Assembly: GCF_038502225.1 (NCBI RefSeq)
Contig: NC_091298.1
Span: forward strand, 34,566,609 to 34,630,608
Direction of reading: 5' to 3'
Length of the DNA: 64,000 nucleotides
From: Cherax quadricarinatus
Taxonomy: Eukaryota > Arthropoda > Malacostraca > Decapoda > Parastacidae
Shown here: positions 12,319-22,041 of the stretch, piece by piece
Layout: each line of letters begins with the position of its first letter
Position numbering within the stretch: position 1 is the stretch's first letter
Position numbers and translations under genes: made by a program
The notes under the pieces: generated by a model
The model's input: only the letters and a program-made list of their open reading frames with translations
Told to the model about the DNA's origin: nothing
The model's database searches: none

Positions 12319-12472
12319 CTGGATGTTAGTAACCTCATTGACTATGGATTGCCGCCTTCGCACAACATTACTGTCGCGAAGACGATATCGATTACCCATC
12401 TTCCTCATTAAAGCTCGCTGTCTTGGCGTGATTGCTCTCATATAATTAGCATCGATTCGTCTCGTCACAGGA
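12319..12472 (-). CDS. Candidate host exon, basic Arg-rich peptide (unidentified)
   Basis: On the minus strand a 154-bp block lies between an acceptor-like CTCTAG (12473-12478) and a donor-like CAG|GTAGCG (GT at 12317-12318). It is open throughout in one frame, giving about 51 residues with Arg-rich segments such as TPRQRALMRKMGNRYRLR and VVRRRQSIVNEVTN. The start phase is one base and the end falls on a codon boundary. The reading frame runs stop to stop only slightly further, about 75 codons. It is richer in CpG and GC than its flanks, unlike the surrounding repeats. I do not recognise the family. It could be an internal exon of a host gene or a chance open stretch, because the pyrimidine tract before the acceptor is weak. 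Confidence 0.3.
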
Positions 12473-12779
12473 CTAGAGAATTCTGTAATGTTGTATAATG
12501 TTTCTATTTTCTATACAAATAAAATATATGTTATCACATGTCTCATGATCATGTTGTGCTCTTCTTAAAATTCTTTATCACATTTGATGATAAACAGGAA
12601 ACTTTTCTCCACCACTTCGGGCTCTTACATTGGGGTAAACATCAGCCTTCACATGGAAGATTGAAACTAATGATGCTTTTGTCCGAATTTAACAATTAAC
12701 TGATTACACACAAGGGCGAAGGGAAGGGATGGGAGCCAGAAAATATACACAAGAGAAGGGGCATGGAGGGATTTGTATA
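12473..12779. other. Unassigned spacer
   Basis: AT-rich sequence upstream (minus sense) of the candidate exon. No features were recognised. Confidence 0.4.
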
Positions 12780-13010
12780 ATGAGAGGGAATAGTGTTATA
12801 GTGGTAGTAGTAATGGTGGTGGTATTAGTAGTGATGGTTTTAGTAGTGGTGGTAGTAATGATATTAATAGTGATGGTAGGTGTGGTATTAATAGTGGTGG
12901 TATTTGTAGTGGAGTTAGTGGTGGTATTAGTATTGGTGTTAGTGGTGGTATTAGTAGTGTGGCAGTGGTAGTAGTAGTAGTAGTAGTAGGAAAAATAGTA
13001 CTACAACAGT
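12780..13010. repeat. TRG-type trinucleotide-rich tract
   Basis: Mixed (GTG/GTA/TTA/ATG) triplets with short (TAG)n stretches at its right end. It follows the 3' end of the family D LINE and probably grew from its tail. On the minus strand it adds a spurious Thr/Leu/Pro-rich tail of about 70 residues to the LINE frame. Confidence 0.85.
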
Positions 13011-14514
13011 GGTAGATATACCTGAAGTATACCTGGTGGGTGTTCCTGGCGTCAATGCCCCCGCGGTGGATCAGGGCCTGATCAACCAGGCTGTTACTGC
13101 TGACCGCACGCAGTCCAACGCACGAACCACAGCCCGGCTGATCCGACACTGACTTTAGGTATCTGTCCAGCTCTCTCTTGAAGGCAGCCAGGGGTTTATT
13201 GGTAATTCCCCTTATGCTTGGTGGGAGGCTATGGAACAGTCTTGGGCCCCAGACACTTACGGTGTTTTCTCTTAGTGTACCAATGGCGCCCCTACTTTTA
13301 ATTGGGCGTATTTTGCATCGTATGCCCAGTCTTTTACTTTCGTAGGGAGAGATTTCTGTGTGCAGATTTGGGACCATTCCCTCCAGGATTTTCCAAATGT
13401 TGATTATGATATATATCTGTCGCCTGCGTTCTAACGAGTACAAGTCAAGTGCTTCCAAGAGTTCCCAGTAGTTAAGGTGCTTGACAGAACTTATACGTGC
13501 AGTAAAGGATCTCTGTACACTCTCTAGATCTGCAATATCACCTGCTTTGAACGGAGATGTTAATGTACAACAGTATTCCATCCTAGAGAGAAGAAGTGAT
13601 TTGAAAAGGATCATCACTGGCTTGGCATCTCTCGTTTTGAACGTTCTCATTATCCATCCTATCATTTTCTTTGCACTTGTGATCGTGGCACTGTTGTGAT
13701 CCTTGAAAGTGAGATCCTCAGACATTACTACTCCCAGGTCCCTTACATTATTTTTCCGCTCTATTGTATGGCCAGAGTTTGTAGTATACTCTGTTCTAGT
13801 TATTATCTCCTCCAGTTTTCCATAACGGAGTAGCTGGAATTTGTCCTCATTGAACATCATATTGTTTTCCGTTGCCCACTGGAAAACTTTGTTTATATCT
13901 TCATGGAGGTTAACCGTGTCCTCAATAGATGACAACCTCATGCAGATCCTAGTATCGTCTGCAAAGGATGATACGGTGCTGTTGGTTACATCTCTGTCTA
14001 TGACTGATATGAGGATGAGGTACAGGATGGGGGCGAATACTGTGCCTTCTGGAACAGAGCTCTTCACTATGGCAGCCTCCGATTTAACTCTGTTGACCAC
14101 TACTCTTTGTGTTCGATTGGTTAGGAGGTTGACGATCCATCTCCCCACTTTGCCAGTTATTTCTTTAGCACGTATTTTGTGCGCTATTACGCCATGATCG
14201 CACTTGTCAAACGCTTTTGCAAAGTCTGTGTATATTACATCTGCATTTTGAGTTTCTTCCAGTGCATTCAAGGCCATATCATAGTGATCCAGTAGTTGTG
14301 AGAGGCAGGAGCGACCTGTCCTCAATCCATGTTGCCCTGGATTGTGCAGTTTTTGGGATTCCAGGTGGTTTGCAATACTGCTTCTTAGCACTCTTTCAAA
14401 AATTTTTATGATGTGGGACGTTAGAGCTATTGGTCTATAGTTCTTAGCTAATGCTTTGCTGCCACCTTTATGGAGTTGGGCTATATCCGTTGTTAAGTGA
14501 CTGTGGAATTTCAC
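13011..14514 (-). CDS. Family D LINE: reverse transcriptase to C terminus (long open frame)
   Basis: A continuous minus-strand frame covers the RT palm and the C-terminal LINE region. Visible RT blocks in order: ALAKNYRPIALTSHIIKIFE, the motif-A-like YTDFAKAFDKCDH, VPEGTVFAPILYL (usually PQG; here Gln is Glu), and the catalytic box FADDT. Then follow a YCCTLTSPFKAGDIADLESVQ-type thumb, the hallmark LNYWELLEALDLYSLERRR, and a terminal DQPGCGSCVGL...SNSLVDQALI block. No RNase H is present. It acts in target-primed reverse transcription of its own RNA. The frame begins inside the RT domain; the N-terminal part is in another frame at 14534-14971. The natural end is near 13020, where it meets the simple repeat. 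I place it in the CR1/L2-like group with moderate confidence. Confidence 0.85.
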
Positions 14515-14533
14515 CCATGTCCAAGCTCCTTCT

Positions 14534-14971
14534 CTATAGTGTACTTAGGGCACGCGAGAGGGGTTTCTTGCAGTTCTTAATGAACGCAGAGTTCCACGAG
14601 TCTGGGCCTGGGCCTGAATGCATGAGCATGTTGTCAATGGCTTTTTCAAAGTCTATCGGAGTTAGGGTAATGTCGGAAATCTGGCATACATTTATGGAAT
14701 TTTGAGACTCATTCATGAAGAAATCATTTGGGTCGTCGATCCTCAGACTGATTAGTGGCACACTAAACACATAGTCGTACTGAGATTTCAGTATTTCACT
14801 TATTTCCTTGTTGTCATCTGTGTAAGTCCCATCTTGTCTGAGTAAGGGCCCGATACTAGATGTGGTATTTGCCTTGTTTTTTGGCTTATGAAAAGAAATA
14901 TTTCGAATTTCTTTCAATTTCACTAGTAGATTTAAGCTCCTCGTGTCTCTCCTGGTTCCTGCAAGAGTCAT
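14534..14971 (-). pseudogene. Family D LINE: linker and RT N-terminal fragment
   Basis: Encodes the region between endonuclease and RT, with residues such as LKEIRNISFHKPKNKAN and a SGPGPDSWNSAFIKNCK block that matches the 'GPDgi' segment at the RT start. It precedes 13011-14514 on the minus strand and is separated from it by a stop and frameshift near 14515-14540, so the LINE cannot make one intact protein. Confidence 0.75.
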
Positions 14972-15612
14972 TTAACTTAAGTTCGATAGTTTCCACTTCC
15001 CTGGTCAGCGCCTTCTTCCGTGTATCAGATATTCTAGCGTTCCTGAGGAGCTCAGTGATTCTTCATCGTCTTCTGTAGATGGAGCATCTTTTGCTCTCCA
15101 GTTTACTCCTGCTCTTCTTTTTTCTTAGGGAAATATGCCTAGAACATTCTTCATCTGCCAGAAAGCTGATCCTTTCAAGGCACTGGTTTGGATCCATGAT
15201 ATTTAAGATATCTTCCCAACATGTTGATTTAAGACATGGTTTACCTGTTCCCAGTTGATGTTATTGTTGTTGAAGTTGTATTTTGTGACGATATCTTCAT
15301 AGGTACATGCATTTTGCTGATCACGGGCCCCTGTGCATGTAAGTCTGGACTTCGATTAGATTGTGATCGGAATTAGTTGTTTTTTATATTGTTATGTCTC
15401 TTACCAGGTCCTCATTATTTGTGAAGATAAGGTCAAGTGTGTTTTCTAGCCTTGTTGGCTCCACTATCTGCTGGCTTAAGGTGTGTTTATCGCAGAGACT
15501 TACCTCGTGTGTGTATGACCTTTCATCTGCGCTACCTCCAGGGATTATTTCTGCTGTAACATTATTCGCTACAGTCTTACATTTTGTAGGTTGAAATCAC
15601 CAAGCATTAAGA
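14972..15612 (-). pseudogene. Family D LINE: endonuclease remnant
   Basis: On the minus strand the decayed reading frame has a GDFNLQNV-like segment at about 15580-15605 (the APE endonuclease GDFN box), followed by stops and frameshifts into the linker. Only antisense frames are long here, which is misleading. Coordinates are approximate because there is no intact frame. Confidence 0.5.
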
Positions 15613-15619
15613 TGTTTGG

Positions 15620-16085
15620 CTATGGAGCTGAAAGGCTCAACCGTTCCCAGTAATTTAGGTGCTTTGTTTTACTTATACACCCAGTGAAAATTCTTTGTAT
15701 ATTTCCCAGGTCTGCAATTTCGCCTGCCTTGGAAGAAGCCGTTACTGCACACCAACATTCTAGCCTAGAGAGAGCAAGCGATTTGAAGAGAATCAACTTT
15801 GGCTTGGCATCCCTAGTTTTGAAGTTTCTCATTATCCATCCTATCATTTTCCTAGTAGGTGTGTGGCAGAGACATTATTGGGATTTTCGAAAGTGAGATT
15901 CTCTGACATTATCACTCCCAGGTCCTTCACATAAGTTTTACGCTCTATTGTGTGTTTTAAATTTATTTTATACTCCGACCCCGTTTTTATTTAATCGAGT
16001 TTACCATAGTGGAGTAGTTGAAGCTTGTCTTCACTGAACTTCATATTGTTTTCTGAGGCCCATTTAAAGACTTGGTTAATGTCCG
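15620..16085 (-). mobile_element. Second family D fragment joined to the endonuclease remnant
   Basis: A minus-strand fragment with KMIGWIMRNFKTRDAKP, LSRLECWCAVTASSKAGEIA and KHLNYWERLS, equivalent to the region after the FADD box in the copy at 13011-14514. It ends abruptly at about 15625, inside the LNYWER block, where endonuclease sequence of the neighbouring copy begins. This is a chimeric junction between two truncated insertions or a deletion within one rearranged copy. Confidence 0.75.
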
Positions 16086-16149
16086 CTGGCAATAAGATGG
16101 CAATAAGAAGGTAATAATGGCAGGTGATAAAAGGGTCAGAGGGTGGAGA

Positions 16150-16245
16150 CTTAGCGAAGACAGTAGTAGTAGTAGAAGCTGTATAGCCCTTGTGGTTTAG
16201 CGCTTCTTTTTTTATAATAATAATAATAATAAAGTAATAGTAGAA
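16150..16245 (+). mobile_element. Retroelement 3'-end fragment with (ATA)n tail
   Basis: Contains GTATAGCCCTTGTGGTTTAG and CGCTTCTTTTT followed by seven ATA units. The layout (unique stub plus short trinucleotide tail) suggests a SINE or LINE 3' end. The parent family is not identifiable here. Confidence 0.4.
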
Positions 16246-16680
16246 GTAATAATGGAGATTGTGTTAAAACTAGAGACAAGAGGAGCACTGCGGATCACTT
16301 TACTGTACATTTTTATTCTCCACAGTAAACCACGTTTGTACATTCTTTACATGGGAACCCCCGCGGTAAACTATGTTTTTTTTTGCGTTGTTTACCATTT
16401 GAATCCATGAATTTGCTGAAAATTTTCGAGATATCAGTACAGTGTATTAAATGATTCACTGCTGACGTTTAAAGATTAATTTTATTAATGATAGTTTTGT
16501 TTGAGATAATATTATGATTATCTTTACTAAGAGATTCACATCTGTGTTGTGACTGGAACACACAACAGAAAAACAAACACACATATATGCTAGCAGCAAA
16601 GCAAAACAAGCAATGTGAATAACGTCAACAAGCCTCAAAATGTGAAGCATCACGAGAAACTAAACAGTAATTGACCTGCA
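16246..16680. other. Unassigned AT-rich spacer
   Basis: No coding or repeat structure was recognised. Minus-strand frames here are short and uninformative. Confidence 0.4.
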
Positions 16681-17945
16681 GCAATACTAAAATGTAACAG
16701 CTCTAGGAACACACAACATCTATACCAGAACATAGCTGTAGTAATACACACAGAGACCAGCACATAGCTGCGGTAATACACACATCTATACCAGCACATA
16801 GCTGCAGTAATACACACAGCTGTACCAGCACATAGCTGCAGTAATACACACAGCTATACCAGCACACAGTGGCAGTTATACACAGCAGCTGCACCAACAC
16901 ATAAAAGTTAGAGCAAAACACAAACTGCTTGAGCAACACAACCATGGTACCACATAAAAGCTGCAATAATATTCAACAGTTGAAGTAACGCAGCAATATA
17001 CAACAGCGTTGGTAATGAAAAAGGAAGGAAAAATCACACAACAGCTGCGACATAAGAGAAATGCTGTTATAATGCAATAGCTGGAGAAATAAACAGCAGG
17101 TATAGGAACATATTACCCGCACCAACACAACAGATACGTTAATAGAACAGCAGTAGCAACACAAGTTACATCAGTACACAACAGGTAAAGCAACTTAACA
17201 GCCTCAACTACATAAATAATCACTGTAGCACTCATCAGGTATTGCAACATACAGCTGCTGCAACACTTCATGAAAACTGCAGCAGTAAATAACACCTGCA
17301 AAAAATACAAGTAGATACATCAGTTCATTAGTTTCAGCAACACAAAACCGTTACAGAAGTATTTCATCCTCAACAAACAGAGAAAAATATTTGCAAAATA
17401 CAACAGCTGCAGCAACAAGAAACAGTTACAATACCACACTCTAGTGTACGAACAGTCGTTAACTGCAAAAGAATCTATAGCTGCCATACACCACAGGTGC
17501 TTCAGTACACCACAGGTGCTGCAATGCACAAAAACTGAAGCTTCACGCAACATCTACAGAATCACATAAAAGCAAATGTACTCCAACACACAACCGACGC
17601 GTCAGTACACAACAGCTCTAGAGAAAAAAAAAATAAAAATTCTGCAGCGACTCACAACAGCTGCAGCAAAATTTAAGAAACACTAATACAAGTGACACAG
17701 CAACACAACAGCTAAACTTCACTAAACATCAGCAAGAGTGAACAAAAACTGCAGCAATAAGTGACAGTTGCAGCAACACAAAACATCAGCAACAATATAC
17801 AGAAACTTCTGCAACACCCACGAGCTGCAGCAACGCACAGCAATTTCAGTAACGCACAACAGCTGTTGTCACGTACAACTGCAGCAGCAACACACACCAG
17901 CTGCAGCAGCAACACAGAGCAGCAGCAACATGAATCACCTAGTAG
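16681..17945 (-). repeat. Degenerate 19-bp satellite in opposite orientation
   Basis: Units built on AACACACAACAGCTGCAGC, the reverse complement of the family at 2090-3580 and 4050-4700. The stretch 16730-16880 is more regular, with a longer period around CACATAGCTGCAGTAATACA. The minus-strand Cys/Leu/Val frames and plus-strand Gln/Thr/Asn frames are both products of the repeat. Confidence 0.75.
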
Positions 17946-18160
17946 CAGAGCGTAGCAATGAAGGAAACATAACTGTCCAAGAAACAGTTTACGACTGGAA
18001 GAACTGCGAGAATCAGCCAGAAATACTCGCAAGAAATCGTAAGACCTATAAAAAGAAAGCAAAGTTACCGGGAACTGTGTTGCATCACGAGAAAACCTTG
18101 AGACCAGTCTCCGGCAGACGCACATTATTTCTTAACACAGATTTAAAAAAAATAATAATT
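17946..18160 (+). other. Open stretch downstream of satellite (unidentified)
   Basis: A plus-strand frame continues out of the satellite for about 65 codons with non-repetitive, charged sequence (for example TVYDWKNCENQPEILARNRK). No family is recognised. The reverse strand is also open, which weakens a coding interpretation. I see no splice-site arrangement that favours an exon. Confidence 0.2.
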
Positions 18161-18359
18161 TAGAAGCGCCACTTAATTATAAAAGTTTCTGGCCTAAAAC
18201 TGTACGCAGGAGTTTCATACTCCTGCTTCCTTTTGATGTCTACTGAGGGGGACTTTCTTCGCGATAATTTTGTTGCAATGTATTCTCTCTGAGAGCTAAG
18301 AAACAACACATTATATGCAAAAATGTACACAAGAGGTACAAGAACCTGAGGACTGTAAT

Positions 18360-18700
18360 ACACTTAGAGCTAAAGCATATATAGAGTAAGTTACTCAGAG
18401 CTACAACACACTTGCATCTACAACGTATTCAGTCGCAGTACACAAAAACAGTCGCATCACACTCAGAGTCAGGACACATTCGGAGTGAGAGCACACTAAG
18501 AGTTACATCACACAAAGAGTTACAACACAGTGAGTGTTATAATACACTAAGAGTTGCAACACAATGAGTGTTACAACACAATAAGAGCAACAACTCAATA
18601 AGAGTTACAACACAGTAACAGTTACAATACACTAAGGTTACAATACACTAAGAGCTACAACACACTAGGAGCCTCAACACAGTAAGAGCTAATAGCAACT
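18360..18700. repeat. 17-bp tandem repeat
   Basis: About 16 units of GAGTTACAACACASTAA, with variants GTGTTATAATACACTAA and GAGCTACAACACACTAG. Period counts are 17 bp over most of 18490-18690. Confidence 0.88.
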
Positions 18701-19560
18701 AATTTTATAACAGATATGAGCATAAACACTAAAATGATAATGCATAACAGCATGAGACTTGCTTGTTGGCCACACACACAGTGGCTCTTCACAGTTATAT
18801 GTATGTTTCATCTCTGTAAGTGGAGGTCAGTTATTTAATTTTCTCGGCACTGGATGTATTTTTCATGTTATACGATCAAACAAGAGTTTGCCACTACCGG
18901 TGATAACCATCAACTCTACCACGAGCTGTAGATAAATACAGTCATGTAGTTAAGGAATCATAGCTCAACACCTTCAAGAGTTCCTTTCGCAAATAGCAGG
19001 AATTATTTGAGGTCAGTATGCCATTCCCCGATGGTGGAGCTTAAACTACTTAAATACATGTATCTCTATGCACATTAATAGTAGGATTTCGACTGAAAAC
19101 TCACCACTAATATTTAGAAGAGTTTGTTAAACTACAGATCAAACTAGATGCATTTCATTCCGAGAAATCCGAGAAAGGTATTCTCAAATTGCATAATCCA
19201 CGCTCCATTTACCTCAATGACATGATAAGAACATAAGTTTTTGAAACAGTTAATATTAGTATTGAAGATCTGAATAGATGTAGAAAATACATTCACAACT
19301 TTTTGCTGGAATATAATATCCCAATCATTACAATAAATATTGCAAAATATGACCTTCACGACCGAGAAGCTGGTGAATCCATCCACTAAGAATCACCTGT
19401 TATGAAAATTTAAAGCTAATCTGAAAAGGCATTTTTCTTATTATCTCAGAGAGATCAATATCCCATAAAACACAAACTCTTTAAGTTTGAAACCGCGTAT
19501 TAGTTGCATTATCAAGTTATCGGTGATGAAAATTTGAAGCTAATATGATGAGGCATTAAA
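18700..19560. other. Unassigned AT-rich region
   Basis: Two related sentences recur loosely at 19395-19430 and 19525-19560 (TTATGAAAATTTAAAGCTAA against GATGAAAATTTGAAGCTAAT), suggesting a short duplicated repeat. No coding signal was recognised. Confidence 0.45.
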
Positions 19561-19561
19561 A

Positions 19562-19690
19562 AATAGATTAGATTAGATTTTGGCAAGCAAATGACTAGTT
19601 TATTGTGCACCACATATCCAGACATGGACGGTAGCGCAAGAGCATTTGGATACACATAAGGCCTAGGAACCAGGCCCCAAAAGGGTTAAC
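19562..19690. mobile_element. Possible interspersed repeat fragment
   Basis: Begins with a short (TTAGA)n run, then CCAGACATGGACGGTAGCGC and CCTAGGAACCAGGCCCC. GC content rises sharply against both flanks. It looks like the end of a dispersed element, but nothing else in the window matches it. Confidence 0.3.
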
Positions 19691-19904
19691 AGGAATACGT
19701 CTGCATTTATATCTACAGTTCACATACCTGTTACAAGCAAATTTTGGAAATTGGCTTAATGTATCTGGTAACTATTTCTGTTAATAAGATATCTTGACAT
19801 GTCACATAGTAACCTATGTTATAGATCTAATTCAGGCTTCTAATTGCATTCCTGTAGCATTCAGTTTCCATATTTACTTCTCTCCTAATATTATTCCTAA
19901 TACT

Positions 19905-20662
19905 AATACAGATATACCAGAGTTATCACGTCGGAGGATCTCACCTTCAAGGACCATAACATTGTATCAATCGCATCTGCTAGAAAAATGACAGGATGGA
20001 TAATGAGAACCTTCAAAACTAGGGAGGCCAAGCCCATGATGACACTCTTCAGGTCACTTGTTCTATCTAGGCTGGAATATTGCTGCACACTAACAGCACC
20101 TTTAAAGGAAGGTGAAATTGCTGACCTAGAAAATGTACAGAGAACCTTCACGGCGCGCATAACGGAGATAAAACACCTCAATTACTGGGAGCGCTTGAGG
20201 TTCCTAAACCTGTATTCCCTGGAACGCAGGCGGGAGAGATACATGATTATATACACCTGGAAAATCTTAGAGGGACTAGTACCGAACTTGCACACGAAAA
20301 TCACCCACTACGAAAGCAAAAGACTTGGCAGACGATGCAACATCCCCCCAATGAAAAGCAGGGGTGTCACTAGCACGTTAAGAGACCATACAATAAGTGT
20401 CAGGGGCCCGAGACTGTTCAACTGCCTCCCAGCATACATAAGGGGGATTACCAACAGACCCCTGGCAGTCTTCAAGCTGGCACTGGACAAGCACCTAAAG
20501 TGGGTTACTGACCAGCCGGGCTGTGGCTCGTACGTTGGTTTGCTTGCAGCCAGCAGCAACAGCCTGGTTGATCAGGCTCTGATCCACCAGGAGGCCTGGT
20601 CACAGACCGGGCCGCGGGGGCGTTGACCCCCGGAACTCTCTCCAGGTAAACTCCAGGTACAT
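19905..20662 (+). mobile_element. Family D LINE, 5'-truncated copy (RT C-terminal region)
   Basis: A plus-strand copy that begins inside the post-catalytic RT region (DLTFKDHNIVSIASARKMTG, with one stop) and keeps a 212-codon open frame from 19988 to 20626. It contains WIMRTFKTREAKPMMTLF, LSRLEYCCTLTAPL, LNYWERLRFLNLYSLERRR, GPRLFNCLPAYIRGITNRPL and SLVDQALI. It ends near 20660 after CTCCAGGTAAACTCCAGGTA. The FADD catalytic box is absent, so it is non-autonomous. Confidence 0.85.
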
Positions 20663-21155
20663 TCTCATTCAGGGTACTTTTCTTGGGCTGACGTATCAGC
20701 TTTGTTACGAATGAGTAATCCATTGTGTAATGGAATCCATAACAATTGCACATTAATTTCTTTTTCCCGGATTTTAGAGTATCCATATCTGGCTTCTCGA
20801 ATGAGCATGTTGTTAGACTCATTATGTGAGTTGAGAGCCTTCCGTGATGACATAGAATCAGTAATGATTAAAGAGTCAAGCTCAGTGTTACAAGTTACCT
20901 TGAGCGCCATTAGGATGGCAAACTATTTAATTTGCAGTGTAGACGCCCAATTGTTAATTCGTATGCCTAACTCAACAAAGTTTCTATTGTTCTTAATTAG
21001 GGAAGTGGCAACAAGAGAAGATGCAGCCCTGTCAGTAGACACCTGCTTAGATCCATCAGAGTAAAAAACTTGTGAAAAATTATTGCTACTAGTTAGACGA
21101 GAAATTTCTTCATGAGCAGCTGCTTTTATAGGTGATTTAAGGAAGGGAATACTAA
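20662..21155 (-). pseudogene. RNase H domain of a split LINE (family F, 3' part)
   Basis: Minus-strand frames give an RNase H fold: FYSDGSKQVSTDRAASSLV (the DGS box, first catalytic Asp), LGIRINNWAST for the Glu-containing segment, then DSLIITDSMSSRKALNS (second Asp box) and VQLLWIPLHNGLLIRNKAD, where LWIPLHNGL stands for WvPgHsGi. A frame change falls between 20923 and 20910. The upstream RT of the same LINE is at 25203-26930, on the far side of the CR1 insertion 21155-25203. Confidence 0.75.
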
Positions 21156-21176
21156 GCTCTTGGGAGTTAGAGTGGA

Positions 21177-22041
21177 ATGTTACCAAGCACCATGGCTTGT
21201 TGTAGTGTTTTAGAATCTCAGGTTCAAGTGTTGAAGAAGGAGATTCTACTTCTTCAGGAGGAAAATAAGAGGCTGAAGCTTCACATAGATGAGTTTGGGA
21301 GCGAGTGTGAGAAGGATTTGACTGGTAAGGGAGGAATGGTCACCAGCAGTGATAGTGGCAGCCGCTTTAAGTGGCAAGTGGTTCACAGTTCAGGAAGAAG
21401 GAAGATGAGAAGAGTTAATAGAGAAGATGTGAAGGTAGGAAATCGATTCTCTGTTCTCCAAGACGAGTGTACTTCAGTGGTTAGTGAGGTTGAAGGTACC
21501 ACTGATTCCCCTGGTAATCAAGGTAAAAATATTTTAATAGTAGGCGGTTCTCAGGTAAGATATATGGACCGTGCATTTTGTAACAGAGACAGAAAGGTCA
21601 GACAGAGAGTGCCTTCCTGGAGCTGGTGTTGGTGACATAGTCAGCAGGTTGGATAATATTATGGCAGGTAATGGGAACAAGCCCATTATCTGTCTTAGTG
21701 CTGGGGGTAATGACATTGGGAAGGGCAGGAGAGAGGAGCTGCTGGATAAGTACAGGTTAGCCATAGAAGTAGTTAGGTCTAACGGAGGGATCCCAGTCAT
21801 ATGTAGCATTTTGCCTAGAAAGGGAGTGGGCAGTGAACGGAAGTCTAGGGCAATTGGTATAAATTGCAAGCTAGACAGGTACTGCAAGGAACTTGCAATC
21901 CCATTCATTGATAATTGGGACCTATTCTTTGGCAAACGTGATATGTATTCAAGGGATGGGGTTCATCTCTCTGGGGATGGAGTAGTTGCATTAGCCAATT
22001 CAATTGAGAGGGTAACTGATGACTTGTCTAGGAATTTGAAG
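21177..22041 (+). pseudogene. CR1 family A ORF1 (coiled coil + SGNH/GDSL-like esterase), frameshifted
   Basis: The first part (21177-21605) has a Leu/Glu coiled coil (VLKKEILLLQEENKRLKLHI), then a basic linker and ILIVGGSQVRYMDRAF. The esterase fold continues in a second frame (about 21606-22041): block III IICLSAGGNDIG, ILPRKGVG, and block V DGVHLSGDG with the catalytic Asp/His pair. A frameshift near 21606-21612 separates the parts. The block I nucleophile motif is GGSQ where the family has GDSQ; Ser is kept but the adjacent Asp is lost. CR1 ORF1 esterases are thought to act in the RNP or at membranes. Confidence 0.82.

Noticed and set aside
12729..12971. 80-codon Val-rich forward frame
   Set aside because: Translation of the TRG trinucleotide tract.
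13841..14197. Plus-strand frame with apparent signal-peptide-like hydrophobicity
   Set aside because: Antisense shadow of the family D reverse transcriptase on the minus strand.
17768..18163. 131-codon plus-strand frame as a host gene
   Set aside because: First half is satellite translation; the second half is non-repetitive but shows no family resemblance, and the opposite strand is equally open.
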